This document shows, piece after piece, positions 1 through 8,770 of a stretch of DNA of 11,566 nucleotides; position 1 is the first letter of the stretch, and each line of letters opens with the position of its first letter. The position numbers and the translations under genes were made by a program. This stretch comes from Jimgerdemannia flammicorona. Taxonomy: Eukaryota; Mucoromycota; Endogonomycetes; Endogonales; Endogonaceae. The notes under the pieces are model-generated. The model ran no database searches. It saw nothing but the letters and a program-made list of their open reading frames with translations, and was not told the DNA's origin. The stretch is from positions 1-11,566 of the forward strand of contig RBNI01006239.1 in the NCBI GenBank assembly GCA_003990745.1, given 5' to 3'.

Positions 1-56
1 CTATGCCGGACCCCCAAACATTCCCCAATTGTCTGCCAAAAATCCCCCAACACCTC

Positions 57-128
57 ACACTCTCCTAGCCAATGTTCAGGCATCTGCACATAACCCCCCC
101 CCTGCCCTACATTATGGCACTCCTCACA
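57..128 (-). other. C-terminal zf-RVT-like zinc finger of LINE ORF2
   Basis: Reading the minus strand, Cys codons lie at 128-126 and 119-117, His at 74-72 and Cys at 59-57, giving C-x2-C-x14-H-x4-C. The context is FNCEEC ... MPEHWLGEC. This matches the Cys/His finger at the carboxy end of ORF2 proteins of L1-like and related LINEs, thought to help bind nucleic acid. A run of nine C on the + strand (94-102) encodes Gly residues inside the finger loop and would be prone to slippage, but the frame is kept. The frame stays open to the window edge at base 3. Confidence 0.75.
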
Positions 129-865
129 GTTGAAGCGACCCCCTATGATAAGGTGCCCCAAGCAAAAGTTGAGCATAACATTCCTCTGCAGTATGCACCA
201 CCAGACCACCCAGTACTTTGGTGGCATCCACTTTCTCACTGCAGCACTCCAGGTCCAAACACCATACCAGTTCCACTCTTCGCCAATTCCAACTCCTTGC
301 CAACCACTAGGCCACAGATCCTGGCCTGGTCCGCTTTGGCATTCCATTCCATCCCCAATGTCGAACTTAATTAAAGGAGCACCACCCAGCAGTATACAAT
401 CCCATCTCCACATTGCCGGGTCCCAATCCTCCTCTCCTTCATTCCCCCGCCAATGAATACCAATGCGGTGCACTCCTTCTGCAATCCCCCACCAAAATTC
501 TTTATATCGCAATTGTTCAGTGTTCTGAAGTCCAACCAATGAGAGGAGATCGCCAGTTGAGCCCCTTGATGATGCCCGCCTCTCCCAGATCTTCTGTAGC
601 AGAGGAACCCAACCACCTCCTTGCAATTCCACTGCCCTCTTTAGCCACCATGCTCTCAAGCAGTGTAACTATTTTGGAAAGTCAACCAGCCCAAGACCAC
701 CTCTTGCCACTGGTAGGGACAAGGTCTCCCAACCAATCTGACTCTGCCTGCCAGCCCAAATCCATCCCTTCACCAACTTCATCAATCTCTTCACCACCTA
801 GGCTGGGAAGTCCAGATGATATGCCAGGTACTACAACTTCGGCAGCCAGTAGACATTCAAAATTG

Positions 866-1900
866 AGACCGCCCTGCCAGAGAAAATTGTCTTCCCCCCC
901 AACTCCGCAGGGCCTCCTCTCAGATTCCAATCCTCTGCTCCCACCAAAGCCTGGGCAGAATTGACCCATAGACTGACAAGTAGATGCCTAAGTACTGCAC
1001 TGCTTCACCGGTGGGGACGATTGTTCCTATAACTTCCCCTCCCACCAGTCCATTGCCTAGCACCATTGTTTCACACTTATGCCAATTCAGCTTAGCTCCA
1101 GAGTTCTCCTCATACCACTCTACAGTCTTCTTGAGCTCTTCAACATCAGCAATTGAACCCAAACCCACCACCATGTCGTCTACAAAGGCCCCAATTTTCC
1201 ATCCTATGCCAAAGACAGAGAGAGAGCCCCACTATCCTCCTCTGAATTCTGTCCATAAGGGGTTTCAGGGAAAGAGCATACAAAATGGGAGACAGTGGGT
1301 CCCCCTGGGGTACCCCCCTATCCAAGGGGAATACTAACCCTCTATGTCCATTACACATGAGCACAGCCCTACTCCCTTCCAGTAGGTTGACCATTGCTGA
1401 CCGGAATTGGTGCAGAACCCCCATTCTATCCAAAACTTTCGCCAGCCAGACTCTTTGCACCTGGTCGTATGCCTTCTCCTGGTCCAAGAAGACTAGACAC
1501 CCATCCAGTCCACAGGCTCTTGTCCCTTCGATAACTCCATGTACCCAGGCAGTGCCATCCCTGATGAGCCAACCACCCACAAATACCCTCTGCTCAACAC
1601 TCATGACTTGCTGGGCCACCTTCTGTAGTCTTGCCACCACCACCTTAGTCACCAACTTTCTGTCCATATCTAGCAACATTATCGGCTGCCAGTTCTTCCA
1701 ATCCTCCCGCCTTTCTTTGTTTTATAAAGCAGCATCACCAGCCCAAGGTCCTGCTCCCCCACCCACCTCCCTGTCTGTAGAATGAGGTTGCACAATGCTG
1801 TCATCTCTCCCATCACCCCTGGGACTCCAACCATTTGCTTCCAGAAGTCCCAGGGCAGACCATCCTCCCCAGGTGCCATAACTGGCATTGTCACGGCAAG
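866..1900 (-). other. LINE reverse transcriptase domain of ORF2, copy 1
   Basis: The motifs in order are GEDGLPWDFW (about 1860-1830), WKNWQPIMLLDMD (about 1705-1668), FLDQEKAYDQV with the first catalytic Asp (about 1493-1460), GVPQGDPLSP (about 1320-1290) and AFVDDMVVG with the catalytic pair at 1180-1175. YLGIYLS follows near 1000. The polymerase Asp residues are all still present. Frameshifts near 1715, near 1225 (inside a CT-rich run) and near 866, plus a TGA at 920-922, prevent expression as one protein. The family role is RNA-templated DNA synthesis at the nicked target. Confidence 0.9.
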
Positions 1901-2579
1901 AACCTGGTGGATCTCATCCTCCTGTACAGGCATCCCCAGGTCACCTAGCCCCTCGACTTGTGGTGGGTGCCAATCCTCCAATATATGTTCAATGGTAGTG
2001 GCATCTGCCCCACCCTCCTCCTCACTCCACAATCCACTCCATCTCTCCTTCAGTGATCTAAGAATGTCCTGTACACCATGCACCAGTCTACCATCTGAGT
2101 CCAACACACCTTCCCACTATTGCTGTACCCGCCTCGCCCTAAGGGCCCTTGTAAGAAACTTGGAAGGCCTCTCCCCTTCCTCCAGATCCTACCAGCAAAG
2201 CCGTGCCGCCAAGCTCTGTACCCTTGCCTCTTCCTCTTCCCGCAGCACCTATTGTAGTTCCCCGACCTCCATTTTCATCCTCATCAACCTCCAATCTTCT
2301 TCTTTCTCCAACATCTTCAGCCTCGCCCATTCCTCCAAGAGCCTCATCAATCTAGTAGAGGCCCAACGCACTCTTCGCCTTCACTGCTTCCCTGCCTCCT
2401 TGCCAGCCTCACTCCAGTAAATCTTAGCCCTCTCTTTCATTCTCATCCACCATGTCCCAACTGAGGTCCCTTCCTGCCACCAGTCCTCCACCCTCAGCTG
2501 AATGTCTTTAGCCCACTCATCCCACTGGGTCTTGTCATCTAACAAAGAGGAATTGAGGTGCCAATGTCCAGGCCCATCC

Positions 2580-3280
2580 CCACTTCCCCCAAAGCACCCA
2601 TGTCCCAAAAGCCCCCAGTGATCCAACCATGGACACCATTCTACCTCCAGTGATTTCCAAACATCTAGGCCCCAGTAGCTGGCTGTCAAAATCCAGTCAA
2701 TTCTTGTCCCCAGACCCCCTGCCCAATGTGTATAAACCCTCCTATTCCCCAAACACTCCCTACCAGCATCTACTAGCGCACTTAGTCTTTCTACTTCCTC
2801 CCATGCCACCAGTCCTCCACTCCTGCTCTCAGCACCTTGTCCTCCGTCTGTTCTATCCAACAGTATGTCCTGAACCATATTGAAATCTCCCCCAACCATA
2901 TCCACTCCAGCCTCTGCAAGTATCCCACTCTCCTGTAAGCCTTTCACCCAATCTACTCTCTCACCCTGTACCACGGGGCAGTAGCAGGAGCCAACTGTAA
3001 CTGGCTCCCTGCCTGCTCAAATCTACTCACCCCAGACCAGCCTCTCCCCCTAGCTCCTCACCTCCTGTATCTCCCCTCTGCCTTTCCAAACCAAAATCCC
3101 AACCTTGCCCTTCCAAATCACCACACCTCCCCATTCCTTTGTCCATTCTATCCTATCAGAATCATCTTCACACTGGACATCCTGCAAGAGGAAGAGATTG
3201 GCCTCCAATTCCTTCATCCAAGTAAAAATGTTCCTATGTCGAGTAGCACCCCGTAACCCATTCACATTTAAAGAAAAAAT
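2580..3280 (-). other. EEP (APE-type) endonuclease domain of LINE ORF2
   Basis: The domain opens with SLNVNGLRG near 3275, the usual NxNG start. LFLLQDVQ follows at about 3190-3170, where most family members have Glu; here codon 3181-3179 is GAT (Asp). GGDFN is at 2893-2879, TRIDWIL at about 2705-2686, and a terminal LDH near 2618 stands where SDH is usual. Three in-frame stops (3050-3052, 3023-3025, 3017-3019) break it. Family knowledge: this Mg-dependent nuclease nicks the target DNA to prime reverse transcription. The order and spacing of motifs make the call firm even though the copy is dead. Confidence 0.85.
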
Positions 3281-3328
3281 GTCGGTTGTACTGTTTATAA
3301 TGGAAGATGTTATGCTGTCAATCAGTCT

Positions 3329-3502
3329 CTACTGCTCCATGCTCATCTCCTCCTACTCCATGTCCAGATTATGTTCCACAGCCACCTCCTCCTCTTCTGC
3401 CCTCTGAGCCTCCAATCCAGCCAGCAGTTCATTCATCTCTCCATCTGTCTTCTCCTCGAACTCCTCTCGGTATTCTATGCAAGCCTCCTGCCAGAGCTAC
3501 AG
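3329..3502 (-). other. ORF1-ORF2 junction of LINE copy 1, same frame with four stops
   Basis: This stretch reads as coherent acidic protein (EYREEFEEKTDGEMNELL and following) in the same frame as both ORF1 and ORF2. The stops, given as + coordinates, are TAA at 3503-3505, TAG at 3497-3499, TAG at 3353-3355 and TAG at 3329-3331. The last two would be CAG-to-TAG or TGG-to-TAG changes if ancestral coding continued here. I cannot tell which stop, if any, is the genuine ORF1 terminator, nor where ORF2 began. Confidence 0.55.
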
Positions 3503-5324
3503 TTAATGATGCTTGTTCCAGCAGTATTCAGCCCTCTCTCCAGCAATGACCACCATCTCTGCCTCCCTCTCCTTATCCACCTCATACCCTTCCTCCTCCA
3601 GGTACACCGCAAGAATTTCTGCCTTCAATGCCTTCATTACTCCATCCCCCTGCAGTATCCCTGCCCAATGGTCATCACTCATTACTTGCAAGTCCACCTT
3701 CTCCAACTCTTCCACCGCCAGGTTGTTCATCATCTGGCACATCCAAAGTAAGTTCCCCACTGCTTTCCCCCCCGGAGTCGCCGGCCTCCCTCCATCCAAC
3801 ATTGTGGTGTCAGCTCCAGTGCTTGTAGACTCATCCCATACCTCTGGGACATCTACTAGTTCTTCCTCACCAGCCGCCACCACCTGTCCCCCATATGCCA
3901 CCTCCGGAACTCCGAATTGCACCCTCTGGGCCCCTCGCATTGGCACATCTTCTACCACCCTGTTTCGGGAAGCCAGGCCACGTCTGACAAGAGGGGTAGG
4001 GGTAGGGGAGCCCTCCCAGTCCTCCTCCCAAACCTCCAGTGTACCATCAGCATATGGGTCCTTACTAGGCTTCACCTTATCCTCCCCTGTCTCCTTCTTG
4101 TCCTTCCCCTCCCCCTCGCCAGCCCAGACACTCACTTTGGCTCCCCCTGCACCCTTCCCCTTGCTCGCATCCCCCAGTGGCCCATTATCCAGTTTGGCCA
4201 GCAGCTCCTTCTGTCTTTTACGCCCCTGAGCCCTTTCCCACTGCTCCTTGGTCACTCGAATCCACTTTCCATCCACCACCTCCAAATGCGTCGACTCCAC
4301 AAAGGCCTCCCAAGCCTTCACTCGCCTCTCTACAGCACCACTCATCTCTTCTAGTACTTCCAATAAATCCTCCTCCTCCTCCTCACTACTCTTCACCCTT
4401 GTCACCTTACACAAAATCGCTCCCCAGACCATTGCCAAAGGCCAGTCCCTCGCCTTCCCAGTAGCTTCCTTCCCAGCCAGCTGAATCCTCACATCCATGT
4501 TGCCAGTTCTGAGCGAGGTCTCTTCCCAGATCCTGAATCTGATATCCACCACCTCTCCATACTCTGCCATGAAATCCTCAACTCTCTTTCTTGTCTCCAT
4601 CGCCATCACTGTCGGCACTCCTTTCACCAGCAGTTGGACCACCCTGGGGTCCCACTTCAGGCAATGCGCCATCAGAACACATATCTCCCCAACCACCAAT
4701 CCAACCTTCAGCGCCTCCTCCAGCAGTGCCGCCTCCTCAAAACCCACCTCCACTCCCTCCAGTCCCTTCAAAAACTTCACAGACATCCTGCTTAGCAATG
4801 AGCCCCAGCACCATTTTCGCTGTCACCGCCAAGCCCTGGAAACACATCATGACTACAAATTCCGAGATCGACTTCTTGAGTAACAGTGCCACTGCTAGTC
4901 CCATTATACCATCTGCCAGGTCCCCGGGCCTCATGCCCTTCCCACTGCTCAGTTCACCATCAGCAGTCCTATCTAGATTTTTTTCCAGATCGCCCATCAC
5001 ACCTCCATCAGCAGTCCCCGCCTCAGCCACTGCCCCCCCAGCTCCACCCCTATGGCCCTCCAGAGAGGCACCCCCATGAGGTTGCTGCCTAGAAGCCCTC
5101 ACTGGCACCTTCCCCCCCCTCAGCCAGCTCTCTAGTCCAGCTCCCTGCTGACCCCCCTTCACCTTCTCCGCAAAGCTCACCCTGCCAGACCCTTGACCTC
5201 CAGCTCCGCCCCCTCCTCTACCACATCCTCCTGCCAGCAGGCCCCACATGCTTCCCCCCAAGCCAGGGCCTCTCCCCACTTGCTGCCATTTGAATGCTCC
5301 AGGGCCACCCTGCCCAATACGCAC
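3503..5324 (-). pseudogene. LINE ORF1 remnant (putative RNA-binding/nucleocapsid-like protein)
   Basis: Two overlapping minus-strand frames make up ORF1. The amino-terminal part (5324-4737) is rich in Gly, Ala and Arg and holds a VSFAEKV segment, typical near the start of LINE ORF1 proteins. The rest (4798-3503) is in another frame, so one frameshift lies at about 4740-4860. Around 4636-4424 the run LLVKGVP...YGEVVDIRF...GNMDVRIQL resembles an RRM-like fold; this is tentative. A Glu-rich stretch (about 4365-4385) and a charged Lys/Glu region follow. I see no CCHC knuckle. The true start is unclear: no ATG precedes 5324 in frame, where the codon is GTG, and the first in-frame stop upstream is near 5360. 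The expected role is binding LINE RNA in the retrotransposition particle. The ORF continues in the same frame as ORF2. Confidence 0.7.
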
Positions 5325-5360
5325 CTCAGAATGCTTGTTGGTTGCTATGAAACTAGTAGC

Positions 5361-5429
5361 TTATCTCCAGAAACTGTGTCAAAAGTGTTGCCAAAAGATT
5401 GTATAATCTGAATGTTACCGGAGAAAGGA
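5361..5429. other. Unassigned junction between LINE copies 1 and 2
   Basis: This short stretch lies between the 5' end of copy 1 and the point near 5430 where copy 2 becomes alignable to copy 1. I see no convincing coding, no poly-A or simple-repeat tail and no clear target-site duplication. It may be the 5' UTR of copy 1 or a remnant of target DNA. Confidence 0.4.
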
Positions 5430-5950
5430 TCTGCATCAGCCAGATCCTCCTCACTCTGTCATATACCTTCTCCTGATTCAGAAACACTAATCTGCCATCT
5501 ACTCCAGCAGCCCAAACTCCTTCAATCACTCCATGGACCCAAGCTGTCCTATCTTGGATCAACTGACCACCAACAAACCCCCTTTGCTCTACTCCCAGTA
5601 CTTGCTGAGTAATCTCCTGTAGTCTAGTCACCAAGACCTTCATCATCAGTTTGCAGTCCATGTCGAGGAGCATGATCAGTTGCCAGTTCTTCCAATCTTC
5701 CTTTCTTCTCTTATCCTTATAGAGCAAGGAGACCAGCCTAGGTGCTGGCCTCCAATCCAAGTTCTAGACTGAAAAACCTCACCACACATCTCCATCATCT
5801 CTTCCAATACCACTGCCACTCTGGCCATCTTCCTCCAATAATTCCAGGGAAGTCCATCCTCTCCCAGAGCCATCCCCTTACTTGTTGAAGCCAAGATCTT
5901 ACAAATTTCCTCTCCCATAGCAGTGTCTTCTATTTCAAAGATCTTTCTCT
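5430..5950 (-). pseudogene. LINE copy 2 fragment: amino-terminal half of reverse transcriptase
   Basis: The minus strand reads ALGEDGLPWNYWRKM near 5865-5820, EDWKNWQLIMLLDMD near 5705-5660, GVEQRGFVGGQLIQD near 5600-5560 and VFLNQEKVYDRV near 5490-5460. These align with copy 1 at about 1950-1443. The frame changes near 5740. The first catalytic Asp (FLDQEKAYD in copy 1) reads FLNQEKVYD here; the changed residue fits a G-to-A (Asp to Asn), while the YD that follows is kept. Homology stops near 5430 before the YxDD motif, and near 5950 it becomes unalignable. It is a truncated, more AT-shifted relative of copy 1. Confidence 0.85.
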
Positions 5951-6204
5951 GGTTTGCTCTATCTTTCAAGAGTCTTGTTCTTTACTGTGTACAGACTGAA
6001 TTCATCTTAGAATTCAGGTTCAAGGGGTTTACTTAAGTCTTTGGGGGTTTATATACTGGTCTCAGTTCTGGCAGAAGTTAGCTAGACTTCTGGAGTTTAG
6101 TCAGAAACACTAGAGTCACTTAGATATCATTACTAAGACTCAGGGGAATATGTGTGTATGGGGGGGGAACTTGATTCTTGTATTAAGAACTGAACTAAAA
6201 CTGC

Positions 6205-6210
6205 TTTATT
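6205..6210 (-). terminator. AATAAA polyadenylation signal of LTR A
   Basis: AATAAA on the minus strand, within AAATAAAGC, lies just downstream of the TATA box as in LTR B. This implies a short R region with the signal close to the transcription start. The assignment is by position and motif only. Confidence 0.5.
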
Positions 6211-6229
6211 TCAGATGGAAACTGGAGAG

Positions 6230-6237
6230 TATTTATA
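6230..6237 (-). promoter_or_regulatory. TATA box of LTR A
   Basis: The minus strand reads TATAAATA inside CTTGTATAAATA. The same 12-mer occurs in LTR B. The AATAAA signal starts 27 nt downstream, so this is the likely U3 promoter of the element. Confidence 0.6.
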
Positions 6238-6338
6238 CAAGTTGGTCTATGATTTCTGACTAAATATAAGTAACTAATTTGGTAACTATGGTGAGATTTG
6301 TGATCATGGCATCTATTACTAGGCAATGATCAGTATTG

Positions 6339-6414
6339 CTGTAGTACTGGTTACTGTAGTACCAATTACTACAGATGAGCTAATTGCTGTGGATATGTAC
6401 TGCAGCACTAATTA
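6339..6414. repeat. Three 15-bp subrepeats in the U3 of LTR A
   Basis: The units are 6339-6353 (ctgtagtactggtta), 6354-6368 (ctgtagtaccaatta) directly adjacent, and 6400-6414 (ctgcagcactaatta). Units 1 and 2 differ at three bases, and units 2 and 3 differ at three bases; all are transitions. Tandem U3 repeats of this kind often act as enhancer-like elements, but function here is inference. Confidence 0.6.
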
Positions 6415-6462
6415 CTTGAGATAAGCTAGATATCATTTATTCACATTGTTTGTATCATTCTC

Positions 6463-6489
6463 TATATTATATTTATTATTCATAATATA
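6463..6489. repeat. AT-rich inverted repeat near the outer U3 end of LTR A
   Basis: Arms tatattat (6463-6470) and ataatata (6482-6489) are perfect inverted copies with an 11-nt loop. The hairpin sits ten bases inside the LTR end at 6499. It may be chance in AT-rich DNA. Confidence 0.4.
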
Positions 6490-6509
6490 GTATATCACAC
6501 TTGATCATA

Positions 6510-6523
6510 TGATGATATCATCA
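6510..6523. repeat. 14-bp perfect palindrome between integrase remnant and LTR A
   Basis: The sequence tgatgatatcatca equals its own reverse complement. It occupies the place where a polypurine tract should precede the 3' LTR on the minus strand, and no purine run is seen there. A second short palindrome (tcatatga) lies just left of it. Confidence 0.5.
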
Positions 6524-6623
6524 CCAGGTCATGTGATTGCTCATCACATCTTGTCTGTTTGCTCATTTTATTACAGACTTTTATTTGACTGCTTTTCTTG
6601 AAAGAAAATAGACTTACAGGGGT

Positions 6624-7310
6624 CTCAGGATCTTGACTGTAGAGTAACCGAAAGGGGGAAAGACCAGTAGATGATTGGATAGCATTGTTGTATGCAAACT
6701 CTGCATAAGTTAAGTAGTGGTCCCAATCATCTTGCTTGTAAGAAACATAGTTTCTAAGCATTTGTTCTAGAGTTCTGTTCATACACTCAGTTTGTCTATC
6801 AGTTTGTGAGTGAAAGGTAGCAGATATAGCCAATTGAGTTCCCAGGGTCTTGAAGAGAGTTTGCCAGAAGTGACTAGTGAACTTGGGGTCATGATAACTA
6901 ACAATTACTTGTGGTAGGTCATAGTGATAGAAGATGGACTTGAAGAAGATTCTTGCAATCTCAGGTATAGTAGCATTGGTAGTGATTGGTTCAGCAACCA
7001 TAGTCTTGGTCAGGTGGTCAACAAATACAACAATAGCATCAGTACCAGATTAAGTTCATGGTAGTTGAGTTATAAAGTCCATAGTAACTTGCTCAAATTT
7101 CTTGGTAGAAATTGGCAGAGATTGTAGCAAACCAGCTAGTGCTTGGTTGGTAGACTTGTTGTGCTGGTATAGATTATAGCTGGCAATATAGTTCTTGATT
7201 TCCTTGACCATACTTGGCCAATAGTAGTGACATTGAATGTTCTTGACAGTCTTCTCAATTCCCAGATAACTGACAAGAGGGGAGTCATGGTGTTCTTACA
7301 AAACCTTATA
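6624..7310 (-). pseudogene. Ty3/gypsy integrase, decayed and lacking its C-terminal region
   Basis: The amino-terminal zinc-binding region reads HDSPLVSYLGIEKT ... ASYNLYQHNK. The usual His-His-Cys-Cys ligands are damaged: the second His is Tyr (7268-7266) and both Cys are Tyr (7178-7176 and 7169-7167), each explicable by one transition. The core has the first Asp in TMDFI (7079-7077). At the second catalytic position the codon at 6896-6894 encodes Tyr (VSYHDPKF, where DRD or DRG is usual). The Glu survives in QTECMNRT near 6785. The core ends with YAEFAYNNAIQSSTGLSPF. After DPETPVS near 6624 the translation no longer looks like integrase, although the frame stays open to 6495. No chromodomain is seen. 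Two in-frame stops lie between zinc region and core, near 7050. Confidence 0.88.
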
Positions 7311-7980
7311 GCATAGGTTTATGTTTTCAGGTAGGTAGACTTGGTCTTGATGGTAGATCAGGTTGTTCTCAACAGTATATATATCCTTGAGCTCATTTAA
7401 GAAAACTCTAGTAGTGACTATATCTTCTTTATAAGCTTGCCTGCTTTGGTCTAGGAATTCTGATATCAAGGTGACTTGTATGATGGTAGCAAGGTCAGGG
7501 TGTCTTGATAAGGCATCTGGTACTACAAGTATCTTGCCAGGCTTGTAGATGATCATCAGATTGAAGGTTTGAAGCTTGAGGCTTCACTTGGCTTGTAGAC
7601 ATGACAGAGTAGGTTGGGTGTTGATGTACTTGAGAGATTGATAGTCAGTAATGACATCAAACTCAATACCTTCTAGATAGCATCATTAGTGAACTAGTGC
7701 ATATATTATTGCCAGTAGTTCCTTCTTGTGAGTGGCTAGCTTTTGTTCAGCTGGGGCCAACTTATAGGACTCGAAAGCAATAGAATGATGTCCTTTGCCA
7801 TTATCTTGTAACAGGACTGCTCTAATGGCAAAATTCAATGTATCAGTAGTAACTATGAATTTTAGGCCTTGATCTGCATTATGTAAGACTGGAGCATGGG
7901 TCAGGCAGTTCTTGAGTTCTTGAAAAGCTTATTGACAGAAGAGGTCCCAGGTGTAGGACATATAGTGGTCTGAGTGTGGG
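7296..7980 (-). pseudogene. Ty3/gypsy RNase H domain and RNase H-integrase connector
   Basis: The minus strand reads FIVTTDTLNFAIRAVLLQ (first acidic residue in TTDT), HSIAFESYKLAPAEQ and THKKELLAIIYAL, then FDVITDYQSLKYI with a further Asp. It closes with YKPGKILVVPDALSRHPDL near 7550-7495, the usual end of the gypsy RNase H domain. Stops interrupt it near 7930, around 7680 (two adjacent) and near 7588. An open stretch (7556-7296) leads into the integrase zinc region. The role is removal of the RNA template during reverse transcription. Confidence 0.88.
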
Positions 7981-8079
7981 GCCTTCCTCATGAGGTTAGT
8001 CAGTGGCTTAGCAATATCAGAGAAGTTTCTGACAAAGCAGCAGTAATAGCCAGCTAGACCAAGGAAGGATTGGAGTTCT

Positions 8080-8770
8080 GTGAGATTTGATGGAATAGGC
8101 CATTCTTCAATTACTTCTATCTTGTGTTGGTCTACTTGAATTTCTTATACAGAGACAATGTGGCTAAGATATTCAACTTATATCTTGAAGAATTCACACT
8201 TCTTGAGTTTAGCATAAAGCTTGTGTTTTTGCAGGATCTCCAGGACTATTCAAATGTATTTGAGGTGTTCTTCTTTAGTTGCACTAAAGATCAGAATATT
8301 GTCAAGATATATCAATAGGAAAATAAATGGTTGATCCTTGAATATCTTATTCATCAGGGTCTGGAATGTGGTGGATACATTAGTGAGACCAAATGCTAAG
8401 ACCAGGAATTTGTAGAGTCTAAAGGAGGTCATGAATGTAGTCTTGGGAATGTCTTCTGGCTTAATTAAGATCTGATGGTATCCTGACATAAGGTCCCACT
8501 TGGTGAAGTACTTGGCATTCTTGAGAGCATCAAAGATTTGATCAATCAAGAGTAGTGGATAGTGGTTCTTGACAGTAAGATTATTGAGTGCATGGTAGTC
8601 TATACATATCTAATGAGTACTATCCTTTTTCTTAATAAATAGGACTGGTCAGCCATAAGGAGATTTGCTTGGCTAGATAGCTCCTTGTACAAGTAGTTCT
8701 TCTAGTTCCTTCTTGACTACTTCAATTTTAAGTGGTGATATATGGTACATATGTTTCTTGAGTGGTCAGC
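8080..8770 (-). pseudogene. Ty3/gypsy reverse transcriptase domain, inactivated
   Basis: Recognisable in order: SPLKIEVVKKELEELL (about 8735-8690), PSKSPYG and PVLFIKKKDS (about 8670-8625), ICIDYHALNNLTVKNHYPL (about 8610-8555), FTKWDLMSGYHQI with the first catalytic Asp (about 8515-8475), FGLTNVSTTFQTLM, then IYLDNILIFS. The catalytic YxDD motif is YLDN: codon 8300-8298 is AAT, explicable as Asp to Asn by G to A. Downstream, WPIPSNLTELQSFLGLAGYY is the typical connection region. Stops lie near 8683, 8656 and 8612, and in the 8180-8150 area. The frame differs from gag-protease because of a one-base loss near 8763-8772. Confidence 0.92.

Larger units (their letters stand above)
3..3328 (-). 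pseudogene. LINE ORF2 remnant: EEP endonuclease, reverse transcriptase, C-terminal zinc finger
   Basis: ORF2 supplies target nicking and target-primed reverse transcription. It reads in one frame from 3328 to about 1715, a second frame to about 1225, a third to about 866, then back into the second frame to the window edge, so there are three frameshifts. In-frame stops (+ coordinates) include 3050-3052, 3023-3025, 3017-3019, 2381-2383, 2249-2251, 2189-2191, 2117-2119, 920-922, 831-833, 798-800 and 669-671. Most can be read as CGA-to-TGA, CAG-to-TAG or TGG-to-TAG. Between the endonuclease and RT (about 2500-2120) lies a Glu/Arg/Leu-rich, probably helical linker. The stretch from 865 to 130 includes IGWETLSLPVARGG, RYKEFWWGIAEGV and IHWRGNEGEEDWDP, typical of LINE post-RT regions. 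Confidence 0.85.
1..5360 (-). mobile_element. LINE (non-LTR retrotransposon) copy 1, decayed, 3' end cut by the window
   Basis: Minus-strand translation gives, in order, a Gly-rich ORF1, an EEP-type endonuclease, a reverse transcriptase and a carboxy-terminal zinc finger, which is the standard layout of an endonuclease-bearing LINE. The style of the RT and carboxy-terminal region (GEDGLPWDFW, WKNWQPIMLLD, GVPQGDPLSP, GGLGLVDF) points to the L1-like superclade; I cannot fix the clade. The copy is GC-rich, its minus strand is purine-rich, and it retains many CpGs (five in 3901-4020). It carries scattered in-frame stops and at least four frameshifts, so it is dead. The 5' limit near 5360 is approximate. 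The 3' UTR and tail lie beyond base 1. Confidence 0.88.
5986..6499 (-). repeat. Putative LTR A (position of the 3' LTR)
   Basis: On the minus strand this begins TGTGATATAC and ends TGTACACA, a TG...CA boundary with a 4-bp inverted repeat TGTG/CACA. It is 514 bp and AT-rich. It holds a TATA box and an AATAAA signal in the order expected of an LTR (6237-6230, then 6210-6205), and U3-like tandem repeats at 6339-6414. It lies directly downstream of the integrase remnant. It does not align with LTR B apart from the promoter module. The left boundary is the least certain point; it could start a few bases either side. It may be a solo LTR of another family. Confidence 0.6.

Noticed and set aside
371..616. 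81-residue minus-strand frame as a separate gene
   Set aside because: The adjacent minus frame reads the family-typical RYKEFWWGIAEGV and IHWRGNEGEEDWDP and continues into the zinc finger, so this frame is a shadow.
413..964. 183-residue open frame on the + strand
   Set aside because: It is antisense to the LINE ORF2 carboxy-terminal region, is Pro/Ser-rich low complexity, and shows no domain. The minus strand explains the sequence.
2139..2330. 63-residue minus-strand Gly/Glu-rich frame
   Set aside because: It is out of frame with ORF2, whose own frame through this region reads as a coherent helical linker with transition-type stops.
1782..2420. 212-residue open frame on the + strand
   Set aside because: Antisense to the ORF2 linker and RT start; Ser-rich composition follows from the pyrimidine-rich + strand.
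3513..4229. 238-residue open frame on the + strand
   Set aside because: Antisense to ORF1; Ser/Pro/Thr-rich shadow of a purine-rich coding strand.
6160..6167. Run of eight G as a polypurine tract
   Set aside because: It is on the + strand and inside LTR A, whereas the element runs on the minus strand and its tract should lie just outside the LTR.
8124..8318. 64-residue open frame on the + strand
   Set aside because: Antisense to the reverse transcriptase; no independent support.
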